This document shows positions 25,546 through 33,201 of a stretch of 35,980 nt of DNA, in pieces. Position numbers and translations under genes: made by a program. This DNA comes from VMCP01 sp965655465 (GTDB taxonomy: Bacteria > Bacteroidota > Bacteroidia > NS11-12g > UBA955), in the NCBI GenBank assembly GCA_965655465.1, contig CBFHGY010000015.1:1-35980 (forward strand). The letters run 5' to 3'. The stretch's first letter is position 1. The number at the start of each line of letters is the position of its first letter. Below the pieces are notes generated by a model. The model did no database searches. It worked only from the letters and a program-made list of their open reading frames with translations, and was not told the origin of the DNA.

Positions 25546-26432
25546 TTTGTAGATACTTTTTGGATGAAAATTTCATGCATGGTGGGTACGTATTCGCCGA
25601 AAGATTTGAGCTCGCCGGTTTGATACGCCCAATCTAGCAATTCTGAATAATTTTGGTCGGGTTTTAAGGTAATTCTGTAAAGAGAATGAAAATCAGATTC
25701 TAACTCGCGAAACTGAAATTGTTCGGGAATTTCTATTGCCCGTGAAAATCCCAAATCGTATTCGTTTTTGAAATGATGGCGTCGTACATCGGAAATAGCG
25801 CCGTCTAATACCTTACGACCCTCGTTGATGATAGCTAAACGACTGCAAAGTTCCTCTACATTATCCATGCGATGGGTCGAAAATAAAATGGTACAGCCTT
25901 GATTTTTTAAAGAAATGATAAGGTCTTTTATCATATCTGCGTTTACGGGATCGAAACCGCTGAAGGGCTCGTCTAAAATTAAAAAACGAGGTTCATGCAG
26001 AATGGTAGATATGAATTGGATTTTTTGAGCCATACCTTTAGACAGCTCTTCCATTTTTTTGTCGGCCCAATGGGTAATATCCAGTTGTTTCAACCATTTT
26101 CGCACATGGTCTTTGGCTTGACTTCGAGATAATCCCTTTAATTCAGCAAAATACAAGAGCTGATCTACCACCGACATTTTACGGTACAAACCGCGTTCTT
26201 CTGGCATATACCCAATAAGCGGAACATGCTTGCTGCTGAGTTTTTCTCCGCTTAAAAGGATTTCCCCTCTGTCGGGGTGGGTTACCGTGGCTAGCATACG
26301 CATTAACGTAGTTTTTCCAGCGCCATTAGGTCCAAGCAACCCAAAAATTTCGCCTTCATTCAATTCCAAACAAATGTCGTTATTCACACATTGCTCGTCG
26401 AAGTATTTATACACGTGGCTAATTTTCAGCAT
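25542..26432 (-). CDS. ABC transporter ATP-binding protein (NatA-like)
   Basis: A 296-residue ATPase that powers the permease encoded by the next gene. Walker A is GPNGAGKTT (34-42), the signature motif is degenerate as LSKGMAQK (130-137), Walker B is LILDE (151-155) and the switch histidine is His187 in FSTHRMD. After the ATPase core come about 80 residues of C-terminal domain typical of NatA/DrrA-type exporters. The start at 26432 is followed by the usual MLKISHVYKYF. TAAGTTCG, one base off the -7 box, lies 13 bases upstream. The two genes form a coupled operon. Confidence 0.94.
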   Translation of the reverse strand: MLKISHVYKYFDEQCVNNDICLELNEGEIFGLLGPNGAGKTTLMRMLATVTHPDRGEILLSGEKLSSKHVPLIGYMPEERGLYRKMSVVDQLLYFAELKGLSRSQAKDHVRKWLKQLDITHWADKKMEELSKGMAQKIQFISTILHEPRFLILDEPFSGFDPVNADMIKDLIISLKNQGCTILFSTHRMDNVEELCSRLAIINEGRKVLDGAISDVRRHHFKNEYDLGFSRAIEIPEQFQFRELESDFHSLYRITLKPDQNYSELLDWAYQTGELKSFGEYVPTMHEIFIQKVSTK

Positions 26433-26445
26433 ACCAATAAAGGTT

Positions 26446-26453
26446 CGAACTTA
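26446..26453 (-). promoter_or_regulatory. -7-like element of the ABC exporter operon
   Basis: TAAGTTCG on the minus strand, one mismatch to TAnnTTTG, 13 bases before the ATPase start. Confidence 0.35.
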
Positions 26454-26525
26454 CGAAAAGGACATCAAAATTTGTATGAATATCGATGAGTATGCAATAA
26501 AGTCAATGAACGCTATGTTTTGGAC

Positions 26526-26978
26526 TTAGCAGACCTTGTCGGCTGCGTAACTTGCACATAAACTAAAGGGTTTTGTTCTTGCCGTATACCCCATAGATTC
26601 TACCAATCCGACAGCCGCTCGCACAACATCATTGGATTTAAATCGGGGATCTGGGTTCAAATCTAAATCAATAAATTGGGCCTTGGGGAACTTTTTTTCT
26701 TGGAGCTCGTTTGCAAGTGCAACGGATAATTCGACTTCCTTCCAAAGACGCGACCACCGATCTCGTATTCGGGGAACTGTAAATTTGGTGTACAAAACAT
26801 GTCCACCTTTTTTTTCTTTATACAACACCAATACAAGGCCGTATACCGTTTCGTTATCTCTGTTTTTGGAGTCACAGCCTATAATTATGTGCGCATCGGG
26901 ATGTACCGTTAAATATGTGCGCAGATAGGTATCTAAATCTACGACTTCTTCAGTAGCTAGTATTCGATAATCCATCAT
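26526..26978 (-). CDS. YkuK-like protein with RNase H-type fold (DUF458)
   Basis: A 150-residue protein resembling the YkuK/DUF458 family. Key segments are IIIGCDSKNRD near residue 32, carrying the first acidic residue of an RNase H-like core, YGLVLVLY, a helix RLWKEVELSVALANEL, and FIDLDLNPDPRFKSNDVVRAAVGLVESMG with further acidic residues. YkuK-type proteins are predicted nucleases; catalytic activity is not shown by sequence alone. TATATTCG lies three bases upstream of the start. Methionine 2 (26975) is an alternative start. It is divergent from the pterin dehydratase-like gene and may be a single-gene unit. Confidence 0.82.
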   Translation of the reverse strand: MMDYRILATEEVVDLDTYLRTYLTVHPDAHIIIGCDSKNRDNETVYGLVLVLYKEKKGGHVLYTKFTVPRIRDRWSRLWKEVELSVALANELQEKKFPKAQFIDLDLNPDPRFKSNDVVRAAVGLVESMGYTARTKPFSLCASYAADKVC

Positions 26979-26981
26979 AAA

Positions 26982-26989
26982 CGAATATA
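26982..26989 (-). promoter_or_regulatory. -7-like element of the ykuK-like gene
   Basis: TATATTCG on the minus strand, one mismatch to TAnnTTTG, three bases before the start at 26978. Confidence 0.3.
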
Positions 26990-27023
26990 GCGAATATTTA
27001 GTGCTAAGTCAAATAATGGCAAT

Positions 27024-27044
27024 AAGTTAATTGAAATTTAACTT
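27024..27044. repeat. Dyad between ykuK-like and pterin dehydratase-like genes
   Basis: AAGTTAA and TTAACTT form perfect 7-bp arms around TTGAAAT. It lies centrally between two divergent starts and could be an operator shared by both genes. Confidence 0.35.
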
Positions 27045-27085
27045 CAACTCAAAACGAATGGGTGCTCCCCTTTGTTACATGTACC

Positions 27086-27337
27086 ATGGAAATACAAAAT
27101 TGGGGCATTGATCAAAATCGTCTGGTTTCAACTTGGAAATTCGAATCATTCATAGAAGGAATTGGATGGTTGCATGAGATTTCTAAAATCATGGAATTGC
27201 AGAACCACCATGCTGAAATCCGAATACGGTATACGCAAATTGAGTTATACCTCTGTACCCATGATTCTGGAAATCAAATTACCGAAAAAGATTATCGATT
27301 GGCTGAAGCAATTACGGATTTGTACTACAATCGATGA
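27086..27337 (+). CDS. Pterin-4a-carbinolamine dehydratase-like protein
   Basis: An 83-residue protein with the DCoH/PCD pattern: a W-x-F-x-S-F strand near the N-terminus, helix GWLHEISKIMELQNHHAE, strand RYTQIELYLCTHDSG, and helix KDYRLAEAITDLYY. The family's active-site set E-x3-H-H...THD is present, but the residue after the HH pair is Ala where Pro is typical. Known members dehydrate 4a-hydroxytetrahydrobiopterin made by aromatic amino-acid hydroxylases; no hydroxylase is nearby. I prefer the ATG at 27086 over an upstream GTG at 27062 because the extra eight residues do not fit the family. No clear promoter is seen. Confidence 0.8.
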   Translation: MEIQNWGIDQNRLVSTWKFESFIEGIGWLHEISKIMELQNHHAEIRIRYTQIELYLCTHDSGNQITEKDYRLAEAITDLYYNR

Positions 27338-27399
27338 ATTGATAATGGATATTCCGTAATGTTTGGGGGTTAGGGATTGGTATTTACGATGTTCCCATA

Positions 27400-27410
27400 A
27401 TAATAATTAT
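27400..27410. promoter_or_regulatory. Possible Fur-like dyad upstream of the TonB receptor gene
   Basis: ATAAT-A-ATTAT matches the core of the Fur consensus (GATAATnATTATC) without the outer G/C. It sits 17 bases upstream of the -7 box, in the -33 region. In AT-rich DNA this can occur by chance. Confidence 0.25.
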
Positions 27411-27427
27411 ATGCTTAGGTTTTTCCT

Positions 27428-27435
27428 TATGTTTG
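27428..27435 (+). promoter_or_regulatory. -7 element of the TonB receptor operon
   Basis: TATGTTTG, exact TAnnTTTG, 34 bases before the ATG at 27470. This is the longest predicted leader among the exact matches in the window. Confidence 0.5.
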
Positions 27436-27469
27436 ATAATCCTATTTTTACCGCATAAACTATGGACGC

Positions 27470-29962
27470 ATGAAATCACACATTTATCTGTTTATCGCAC
27501 TAATATGTAGCAGTTTGAAAACTGTTAACGCGCAATATCAAGTTTTAAGAGGTTCGGTAATTGACAAGGAATCGCAAGCACCGCTCGGGGAGGCTCAAGT
27601 TCGAATAATAAGTGAAGACTTCAAAGATTCTATTCGCGAAATTAGAACCGATAAAGATGGGCGTTTTACCTGTTTGAATGCATGGGTAGGCCGCAATACG
27701 GTTGAGGTATCCGTTCCCGAATATTCGAACTATAATGCCACAGGTATCAGTTTGAGCTCAGGTAAGGAAGGTGTTCTTTTTATAACTCTAGAAAAGGAAT
27801 TTATTGAGCGCATGTCTACCGTTACCCTAAAGGCAAAACAACAACAAGGGCAGGCAAATAATGATGCTGCAATCATTTCTACTAGATTGTTTACGGTAGA
27901 TGAAACCGATCGATTCGCAGGCAGCAGGGGAGACCCAGCTCGTATGGCTTCGAACTTTGCAGGTGTTCAAGGTGCCGATGATTCTCGTAACGATATCGTA
28001 GTTAGGGGGAATTCGCCTTCTGGGATTTTATGGCGTGTTGAGGGAATTGATATTCCCAATCCAAACCATTTCGCGATTCCCGGCACTACAGGGGGGTCGG
28101 TGTCTATCATTAATAATAAGATTTTGGGAAATAGTGATTTTTTTACGGGCGCCTTTCCCGCTGAATATGGAAATGGAATTTCAGGAGCTTTCGACTTGCA
28201 ATTGCGCCCTGGAAACACCCAAAAACACGAAATGAGCTCGCAATTTGGTATTCTAGGTTGGGATTTATTGGCAGAAGGACCCCTAAATAAAAAGGGGGCA
28301 AGTTATTTAGTTACGTACCGATATTCAACTTTATCTATGTTAGGCGCTTTGAATGTGCCCATAGGCACCGATGCCCTACCGAGTTATCAAGATGCGTCTT
28401 TTAATTTAAAATTCCCTTTAAAGAATAAAGCGAGTTTTTCTATTTTTGGAATGGGAGGGATCAGCGATATTAAAATCCTGATTTCGGAGGCAACAGTTTC
28501 CAGCCGTAACCTTTATGGAGATAATGACCGAGATCAATTTTTTGGATCCAGTATGGGGATTTTAGGCGCTACCTATCAGAAATCACTGAGCGCAAAATCC
28601 TATTTTAAGGGTGTAGTGAGTTTTAATCACCAACAGGTAAAGGCGCACCACCAATTGGCATTTTTTAAAATTATAGATACCTTTTATCAGGATGGCGAAA
28701 TGTTTAATACATTGGAATTGGACTCTATCGTGCCTAATTTGGATTATCGTTTTCAAGAGCAATCTCTTGGGATGCATCTATTTGTAAATCATGCGTTCAA
28801 TTCCCGCAGTACTTTAAAGGCTGGTTTGCAATATCGTCATTATTGGTATACGTATTTCGACTCTGCTCGGAATTTAAATGAAAAGGAAAGCAATTATTGG
28901 AAATGGTCTTTACGTTGGAATGCGCAGAATGCACCGGGCGATATGTTTATTCCTTATGTGCAATGGAAATATCGTTGGTCTCGCAAACTAACCAGTGTGG
29001 TGGGTTTACAATCGCAAGTTTTTGGTATAGGTTATAAATCGATGATCCCTGTTGAGCCGAATCCGGAACATCCTTTACGCGGTTTTTCTGCAGCATGGGT
29101 GTTGCCGAGATTGGGAATCGCGTATCAAATTGCACCCAAACATAAAATTAATTTTGGAACAGGGGTTCACGCACAAACACAATCTCCGTATTTGTATTAT
29201 TTCACGCTACCTGGTGCAAAATTGCCGCATTTATTGGATATGGATTTAACCAAAAGTGCACATTATATTTTGGGATGGGATTGGAACATGGGTAAAGCCA
29301 GTCGTATTAAAGTGGAAACGTATTACCAACAGTTATGGGATATTCCAATTGAAACGCGCCCCTCTTCATTCAGTTTGGCGAATACCGGTTCTGGTTTTAG
29401 TCGCTTTTTCCCCGAGCAATTGGTAAATAACGGTAAAGCCTATAATTATGGCGCTGAATTAACCGTAGAACGATTTTTTTCTAAAGGGTTCTACTATCTT
29501 TTTTCTGGAAGTTTATTTAAAGCGATGTATGCAGGTAGTGATGGAGTATGGCGCAATTCAGACTTTAATACCGACTATGCTGTGAATGCCCTTTTGGCAA
29601 AAGAAATTACCGTTTCTAAACGACATATTTGGAATATCGGAGGTAAAGCCACCTTTGCTGGCGCACGCAGGTTTTCTCCCATTGATTCCGCTGCTTCGGT
29701 TGATTTTAGGGAATACCGTGAGTTAGATGCGATGAAGAATACCGAACGTTTCGGCAGTCCATATATGCGATTTGATTTTCGATTGAGTTATAAATACCAT
29801 GCTAAAAAGGTTACTCATGAATTTGCAATTGATTTGGTTAATGTTACCAATCGCAAGAATATCTTGAATTATACCTATATCAATGAACCACCCTATCGCC
29901 GCATTAATTATCAGTTGGGATTACTACCTTTGTTTTATTACAAAATAGACTTTTCCCTTTAA
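27470..29962 (+). CDS. TonB-dependent receptor with carboxypeptidase-like regulatory domain
   Basis: An 830-residue outer-membrane receptor. Signal peptide to residue about 21 (VNA|QY), then a CarboxypepD_reg-like domain (VLRGSVIDKESQAPLGEAQVRI...DGRFTC, to about 110), then the TonB plug (about 140-245: FAGVQGADDSRNDIVVRGNSPSG, VEGIDIPNPNHF, GAFPAEYGNGISGAFDL), then a long beta-barrel with alternating aromatic strands to the C-terminus. It imports a ligand using TonB energy. No SusD partner follows, so a glycan role is less likely. The next gene starts on the last base of the stop codon (TAATG), so the acetyltransferase and esterase are probably part of the same operon. Confidence 0.92.
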   Translation: MKSHIYLFIALICSSLKTVNAQYQVLRGSVIDKESQAPLGEAQVRIISEDFKDSIREIRTDKDGRFTCLNAWVGRNTVEVSVPEYSNYNATGISLSSGKEGVLFITLEKEFIERMSTVTLKAKQQQGQANNDAAIISTRLFTVDETDRFAGSRGDPARMASNFAGVQGADDSRNDIVVRGNSPSGILWRVEGIDIPNPNHFAIPGTTGGSVSIINNKILGNSDFFTGAFPAEYGNGISGAFDLQLRPGNTQKHEMSSQFGILGWDLLAEGPLNKKGASYLVTYRYSTLSMLGALNVPIGTDALPSYQDASFNLKFPLKNKASFSIFGMGGISDIKILISEATVSSRNLYGDNDRDQFFGSSMGILGATYQKSLSAKSYFKGVVSFNHQQVKAHHQLAFFKIIDTFYQDGEMFNTLELDSIVPNLDYRFQEQSLGMHLFVNHAFNSRSTLKAGLQYRHYWYTYFDSARNLNEKESNYWKWSLRWNAQNAPGDMFIPYVQWKYRWSRKLTSVVGLQSQVFGIGYKSMIPVEPNPEHPLRGFSAAWVLPRLGIAYQIAPKHKINFGTGVHAQTQSPYLYYFTLPGAKLPHLLDMDLTKSAHYILGWDWNMGKASRIKVETYYQQLWDIPIETRPSSFSLANTGSGFSRFFPEQLVNNGKAYNYGAELTVERFFSKGFYYLFSGSLFKAMYAGSDGVWRNSDFNTDYAVNALLAKEITVSKRHIWNIGGKATFAGARRFSPIDSAASVDFREYRELDAMKNTERFGSPYMRFDFRLSYKYHAKKVTHEFAIDLVNVTNRKNILNYTYINEPPYRRINYQLGLLPLFYYKIDFSL

Positions 29963-30468
29963 TGATATCGTTGCGGAAATTACAAATTGCTGATGCCGAA
30001 TTATTTGCAAAACTCGCAAATGACCCGCGAATTTTTCAAAATACAAGCGATCGATTTCCGCATCCCTATAATACCGAAGATGCTGTACAATTCATCAATC
30101 AACATTGTTTAAAATCGCCAAGTTCCGTTTTTGGTATCCAATTTAATCAGGAATTGGTAGGGGGGATAGGCTTGCATTTTAGAGAGGATATTTACAAGAA
30201 AACCGCAGAGTTAGGTTATTGGATTAATCCTGAATTTTGGGGAAAAGGTATTGCAACAGAAAGCATCAGGCAAATTTTGGAGTTGGGATTTGAAAATTTT
30301 GATTTACAAGTGGTCGTTGCTCATGTATTTGGCAGAAATAAGGTGTCGCAACGCGTATTAACAAAGAATGCCTTTACTTTGTTGGGAACCATTCCGAATG
30401 GGGCATATAAATTGAACGCGTATGAAGATGATGTTGTTTTTTTCAAAAGTAACCCGAATAGGAAATAA
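29962..30468 (+). CDS. GNAT acetyltransferase, RimJ/RimL-like
   Basis: A 168-residue GNAT-fold acetyltransferase. The N-terminus LRKLQIADAELFAKLANDPRIFQNTSDRFPHPY is typical of RimJ/RimL-type members; ELGYWINPEFWGKGIATESI holds the acetyl-CoA-binding motif (G-K-G-I-A); and FGRNKVSQRVLTKNAF is the usual last helix region. The family acetylates ribosomal-protein N-termini, antibiotics or small amines; the substrate here is unknown. Its ATG overlaps the TonB receptor stop by one base, and the secreted esterase gene begins 47 bases before its end. Cytoplasmic by absence of a signal. Confidence 0.9.
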   Translation: MISLRKLQIADAELFAKLANDPRIFQNTSDRFPHPYNTEDAVQFINQHCLKSPSSVFGIQFNQELVGGIGLHFREDIYKKTAELGYWINPEFWGKGIATESIRQILELGFENFDLQVVVAHVFGRNKVSQRVLTKNAFTLLGTIPNGAYKLNAYEDDVVFFKSNPNRK

Positions 30469-31390
30469 GCTGTTATTTGCGATTCTTACGTTGTGGGGTG
30501 GGCATGTACATGCCCAAATACCGCAAGTTAATAAGGGCAGATTGTATCGTTGGGAAAATTTCCCATCTCAGTTTATAGGCAATAGAACGGTAGATATTTG
30601 GGCCCCTGAAATTATGGACGATACCATAATTGCGTATCAGGTACTTTATATGAACGATGGATTGATGCTTTTTGACTCCAGTATAACTTGGAATCATTTG
30701 GAATGGCATGTAGATGAAAGTATCCAAACATTGATCGAAGAGGGGAAGGTGCCCCCTACATTGGTAGTCGGAATTTGGAACGGAGGTTCAAAGCGACATT
30801 CTGAATTCTTCCCAGAGAAGGTATTCCGTACCATGAATGATACTACTTTAGACTGGTGTAAACGCAATGGTCGGAATTATGCGGTTGCTGGCGATTCCTT
30901 TCAGATTTCTTCAGATGCCTATTTGAAATTTATTGTTCATGAATTAAAACCCGCCATAGATGCTGCTTTTTTTGTTAAAAAATCAAAGGAATATACATTT
31001 GTTGCCGGTAGTAGTATGGGTGGATTAATATCCATGTATGCCATGTGCGAATACCCCGAAGTTTTTGGTGGTGCTATGTGCTTTAGCTCCCATTGGCCTG
31101 GAGTTTGGACTCTTGAGGGAAATCCAATACCCCAGCAATTATTAGATTATATGGACAAAAATCTTCCGGATCCACAAAATCATTTTTGGTACTTTGATTT
31201 TGGCGATCAGACCTTGGATGCATTATATCCAACAATTCAAGCCAGAGTGGATGCTGTTTTACACAAACATGGAAATAACGAACGCAACTGGATTACCCGC
31301 TTTTTCGGTGGGGATGATCATAGTGAGCGTTCGTGGTCGCGTCGATTTCCGGATGCCTTTTGGTGGTTATCGACAAAAGCGAATCCTTAA
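30422..31390 (+). CDS. Secreted alpha/beta-hydrolase esterase
   Basis: A 322-residue esterase of the esterase-D/Fes-like group. The first 30 or so residues are an export signal ending HVHA|Q, so it acts in the periplasm or outside. The fold marks are VVGIWNGGSKRHSEFFPE, the nucleophile elbow AGSSMGG (GxSxG), a probable catalytic Asp in FDFGDQTLD and the histidine in GGDDHSERSW. Relatives hydrolyse siderophore trilactones (Fes/IroE) or carbohydrate esters. It overlaps the acetyltransferase gene by 47 bases and belongs to the receptor operon, suggesting it processes the imported ligand; this is inference. ATGs two and three codons in are alternative starts. Confidence 0.88.
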   Translation: MKMMLFFSKVTRIGNKLLFAILTLWGGHVHAQIPQVNKGRLYRWENFPSQFIGNRTVDIWAPEIMDDTIIAYQVLYMNDGLMLFDSSITWNHLEWHVDESIQTLIEEGKVPPTLVVGIWNGGSKRHSEFFPEKVFRTMNDTTLDWCKRNGRNYAVAGDSFQISSDAYLKFIVHELKPAIDAAFFVKKSKEYTFVAGSSMGGLISMYAMCEYPEVFGGAMCFSSHWPGVWTLEGNPIPQQLLDYMDKNLPDPQNHFWYFDFGDQTLDALYPTIQARVDAVLHKHGNNERNWITRFFGGDDHSERSWSRRFPDAFWWLSTKANP

Positions 31391-31406
31391 AAAGAATTCA
31401 GTATAA

Positions 31407-31829
31407 TTACTTTTTCTTTTGCAGTTTATCCGCGGTTTTAATACCGCGAAAGAAGAGGTCTTTTCGAGAACCATTATTCATCACCACTTCCATGGTAATA
31501 TCATAAATTCCGGCTTTCCTTTCCGCTTTATTTTCACTGGGTTCAAAATAGTAATTGCACGCACCACCACTGATCGCAGTTTGAACTAAATACCCTTTTT
31601 TGTTTCTTAGGATTCGCTCTTTTTGAACTTTAATTTCAACACTGTCCCCATTTTTTACTTCATTGATATTACTCAAAAAGGTATCTCCAATAACAAGTAA
31701 GGGACCGTTATAGGCTTGAGGCTTACTGTTTACGGTAAGCATGAAATGCGTTAGTTTATATTGTTGGGCGTGCAACGTATGGAAAAGGCCCATGAAGGTG
31801 AATGCGGTTATGGCAATTAGTTTTTTCAT
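31407..31829 (-). CDS. Secreted protein of unknown function
   Basis: A 140-residue exported protein. Residues 1-21 are a clean signal peptide (MKKLIAITAFTFMGLFHTLHA|Q). The mature part looks beta-rich with a basic C-terminus (DKLQKKK) and one cysteine in GGACNYYFEPSE. I do not recognise a family. An exact -7 box (TAAATTTG) ends four bases before the ATG, so the transcript is probably leaderless. It converges on the esterase gene with a 16-base gap. Confidence 0.72.
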   Translation of the reverse strand: MKKLIAITAFTFMGLFHTLHAQQYKLTHFMLTVNSKPQAYNGPLLVIGDTFLSNINEVKNGDSVEIKVQKERILRNKKGYLVQTAISGGACNYYFEPSENKAERKAGIYDITMEVVMNNGSRKDLFFRGIKTADKLQKKK

Positions 31830-31833
31830 GAAA

Positions 31834-31841
31834 CAAATTTA
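31834..31841 (-). promoter_or_regulatory. -7 element of the 31407-31829 gene
   Basis: TAAATTTG on the minus strand, exact TAnnTTTG, four bases before the start at 31829. Confidence 0.55.
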
Positions 31842-31945
31842 ATTCTTCTAAGGGTTCTAATATCGAATTGCAAAAATATGATATATCAATGTTGCGGATT
31901 AAAATGTTTTTTATTTCTTGTAATTTTATGAATGATTATTTTAGC

Positions 31946-31966
31946 AATGTTTATTCAACAAACATT
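31946..31966 (-). terminator. Dyad spanning the stop codon of the GyrI-like gene
   Basis: AATGTTT (31946-31952) and AAACATT (31960-31966) form perfect 7-bp arms around a 7-base loop, covering the TAA stop of the 31951-32511 gene. No strong U tract follows on the minus strand, so termination is uncertain. Confidence 0.4.
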
Positions 31967-32511
31967 ACAAAGCGGGTAAATCCGTTATGGTATTCTTCAA
32001 ATGCCATGCCCTCATGGTTGAAAACAACACGGTCCGCAGTGATCGCTTCTCCTAATTTGGGATATGCTTTCATAGCGGCAATTATCATGGATAACATACC
32101 GCCTGTTTCTAGTTCTGTATAATATGATTTTCGATTAGGGATCGAAATAAAGTGAAAGTTGGGATTACTTTGTATGATTTTTTGACCCTCTGAAGAATCT
32201 TTAATTACCAGACCTGCAAATGATCTCAAATCCGCTTCTTTGACTTTGCCCGGATCATCAAAATATACGCCTACAAACATAGAAGAATCCAACCCATTTT
32301 GCTTTTGTGCCTCCTTTACTTTGGTAAATACGGTTCCAATTTCTTGATAGGATCCTTTATGATCCGCGCCAATAAGCAGGTAGCCACCCTGATTGCCGCG
32401 TTCTATTTTTACCTCAGCAAAAGCTCCGGAATACCATAATATGATAAAGATGCTTACGCCAAGGCCGGCAATTCCGATGGTTAAGTATTTTATAAGTTTG
32501 TTAGATTTCAT
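31951..32511 (-). CDS. Membrane-anchored GyrI-like (TEX264-like) protein
   Basis: A 186-residue protein with one N-terminal transmembrane segment (LIKYLTIGIAGLGVSIFIILWYS) and a domain that resembles GyrI-like ligand-binding folds: GGYLLIGADHKGSYQEI, FVGVYFDDPGKVKEADLRSFAGLVI, FHFISIPNRKSYYTELETGGMLSMIIAAMKAYPKL. The phrase pattern YFDDPxKVxExxLRSxxG and the ordering recall animal TEX264, a membrane-anchored GyrI-like protein. The likely topology puts the domain in the periplasm, but the positive-inside rule is not decisive. Exact -7 box seven bases upstream. Function unknown; small-molecule or peptide binding is a family-based guess. Confidence 0.72.
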   Translation of the reverse strand: MKSNKLIKYLTIGIAGLGVSIFIILWYSGAFAEVKIERGNQGGYLLIGADHKGSYQEIGTVFTKVKEAQKQNGLDSSMFVGVYFDDPGKVKEADLRSFAGLVIKDSSEGQKIIQSNPNFHFISIPNRKSYYTELETGGMLSMIIAAMKAYPKLGEAITADRVVFNHEGMAFEEYHNGFTRFVMFVE

Positions 32512-32518
32512 AGCAATG

Positions 32519-32526
32519 CAAAGTTA
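32519..32526 (-). promoter_or_regulatory. -7 element of the GyrI-like gene
   Basis: TAACTTTG on the minus strand, exact TAnnTTTG, seven bases before the start at 32511. Confidence 0.55.
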
Positions 32527-32559
32527 ATGTATTGGGATTATTGTATATATCGGATGAAT

Positions 32560-32766
32560 TTAATCATTTTGAATGTGCTCAAACAAGAAGAACGACTCAA
32601 TGGGTAATTCAAATAGCTTGGACATTTTAAAAGCAGTTGGCAAACTTGGATCAAATTTTTCTTTTTCTATGGCATTTATGGTTTGCCTCGAAACCCCAAT
32701 GATTTCCGCTAATTCCTCCTGAGTAAGGCCTTTTAGTTTACGTAATTCTTTTACCCTATTTTTCAT
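32560..32766 (-). CDS. XRE-family transcriptional regulator, single HTH
   Basis: A 68-residue Cro/CI-type helix-turn-helix protein: MKNRVKELRKLKGLTQEELAEIIGVSRQTINAIEKEKFDPSLPTAFKMSKLF is a full XRE domain with recognition helix SRQTINAIE, and the rest is a short hydrophobic tail (LPIESFFLF). No sensor domain, so it is likely a simple repressor. Its start overlaps the stop of the membrane-protein gene by four bases (ATGA), so both are one unit. The two dyads at the operon promoter are its most plausible targets. This XRE plus small membrane protein pairing recurs in many bacteria. Confidence 0.93.
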   Translation of the reverse strand: MKNRVKELRKLKGLTQEELAEIIGVSRQTINAIEKEKFDPSLPTAFKMSKLFELPIESFFLFEHIQND

Positions 32767-33155
32767 TTGTATCGTCGACGGTTAAAATATAAAGCAGCAA
32801 TTAACGTGAATGACATGAAAAATACGAGGATACTTATTTCTGCTTTATGATTGATGAGCTTGGTTTGCTCTAGTAAAGAGTAAGCCAAACCTACTACTAT
32901 GGTTAAGCCGAGTGTTACCGCCATCGATTCCAATTGAATTTTTCTTTCTAATTCGTCGTAATGATTGAATAAGTTGCGATTGGCAATTATCATCATGACA
33001 CCCATAGCAACATTAATTACGATGGCGATAGTTGTAATGAGTGGGTTTTCATTCCAAATGAATCTTGGACCAAAAGAAGCTAAAGCTAAGGATACTACCC
33101 ATGTCCAAGTCCAGATAGCCAGTTGAATGGTTGATTTGCGTTTGTTCTCTTTCAT
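32763..33155 (-). CDS. Small four-helix membrane protein paired with XRE regulator
   Basis: A 130-residue inner-membrane protein with four predicted transmembrane segments: AIWTWTWVVSLALASFG, LITTIAIVINVAMGVMMIIA, VTLGLTIVVGLAYSLL, and ISILVFFMSFTLIAALYF, plus a basic N-terminus and C-terminus (RRRYK). Between the second and third segments is a charged loop (NHYDELERKIQLES). I recognise no characterised function. It is the first gene of the unit; its leader contains operator-like dyad 1 and the promoter lies between dyads 1 and 2. Its level is probably controlled by the regulator downstream, which is inference. Confidence 0.82.
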   Translation of the reverse strand: MKENKRKSTIQLAIWTWTWVVSLALASFGPRFIWNENPLITTIAIVINVAMGVMMIIANRNLFNHYDELERKIQLESMAVTLGLTIVVGLAYSLLEQTKLINHKAEISILVFFMSFTLIAALYFNRRRYK

Positions 33156-33160
33156 TTTTT

Positions 33161-33178
33161 TGTAAAGTTATGTTTACA
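33161..33178. promoter_or_regulatory. Operator-like dyad 1 of the XRE operon
   Basis: TGTAAAGTTATGTTTACA: perfect 6-bp arms around six bases. It lies between the -7 box and the start codon of the membrane-protein gene, overlapping the predicted transcription start, where a bound repressor would block initiation. Confidence 0.6.
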
Positions 33179-33184
33179 AAAGTA
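33177..33184 (-). promoter_or_regulatory. -7 element of the XRE operon
   Basis: TACTTTTG on the minus strand, exact TAnnTTTG, 21 bases before the start at 33155, sandwiched between the two dyads. Confidence 0.6.
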
Positions 33185-33201
33185 GGGCTTTATCTCCTAA
33201 A

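Noticed and set aside
27462..27473. ATG eight bases before the TonB receptor start
   Set aside because: It reads only three codons before a stop in another frame; it could be a trivial upstream frame but nothing supports a role.
31868..32122. Plus-strand open frame opposite the GyrI-like gene
   Set aside because: It lies largely antisense to a gene with a signal anchor and an exact promoter box, and has no family resemblance.
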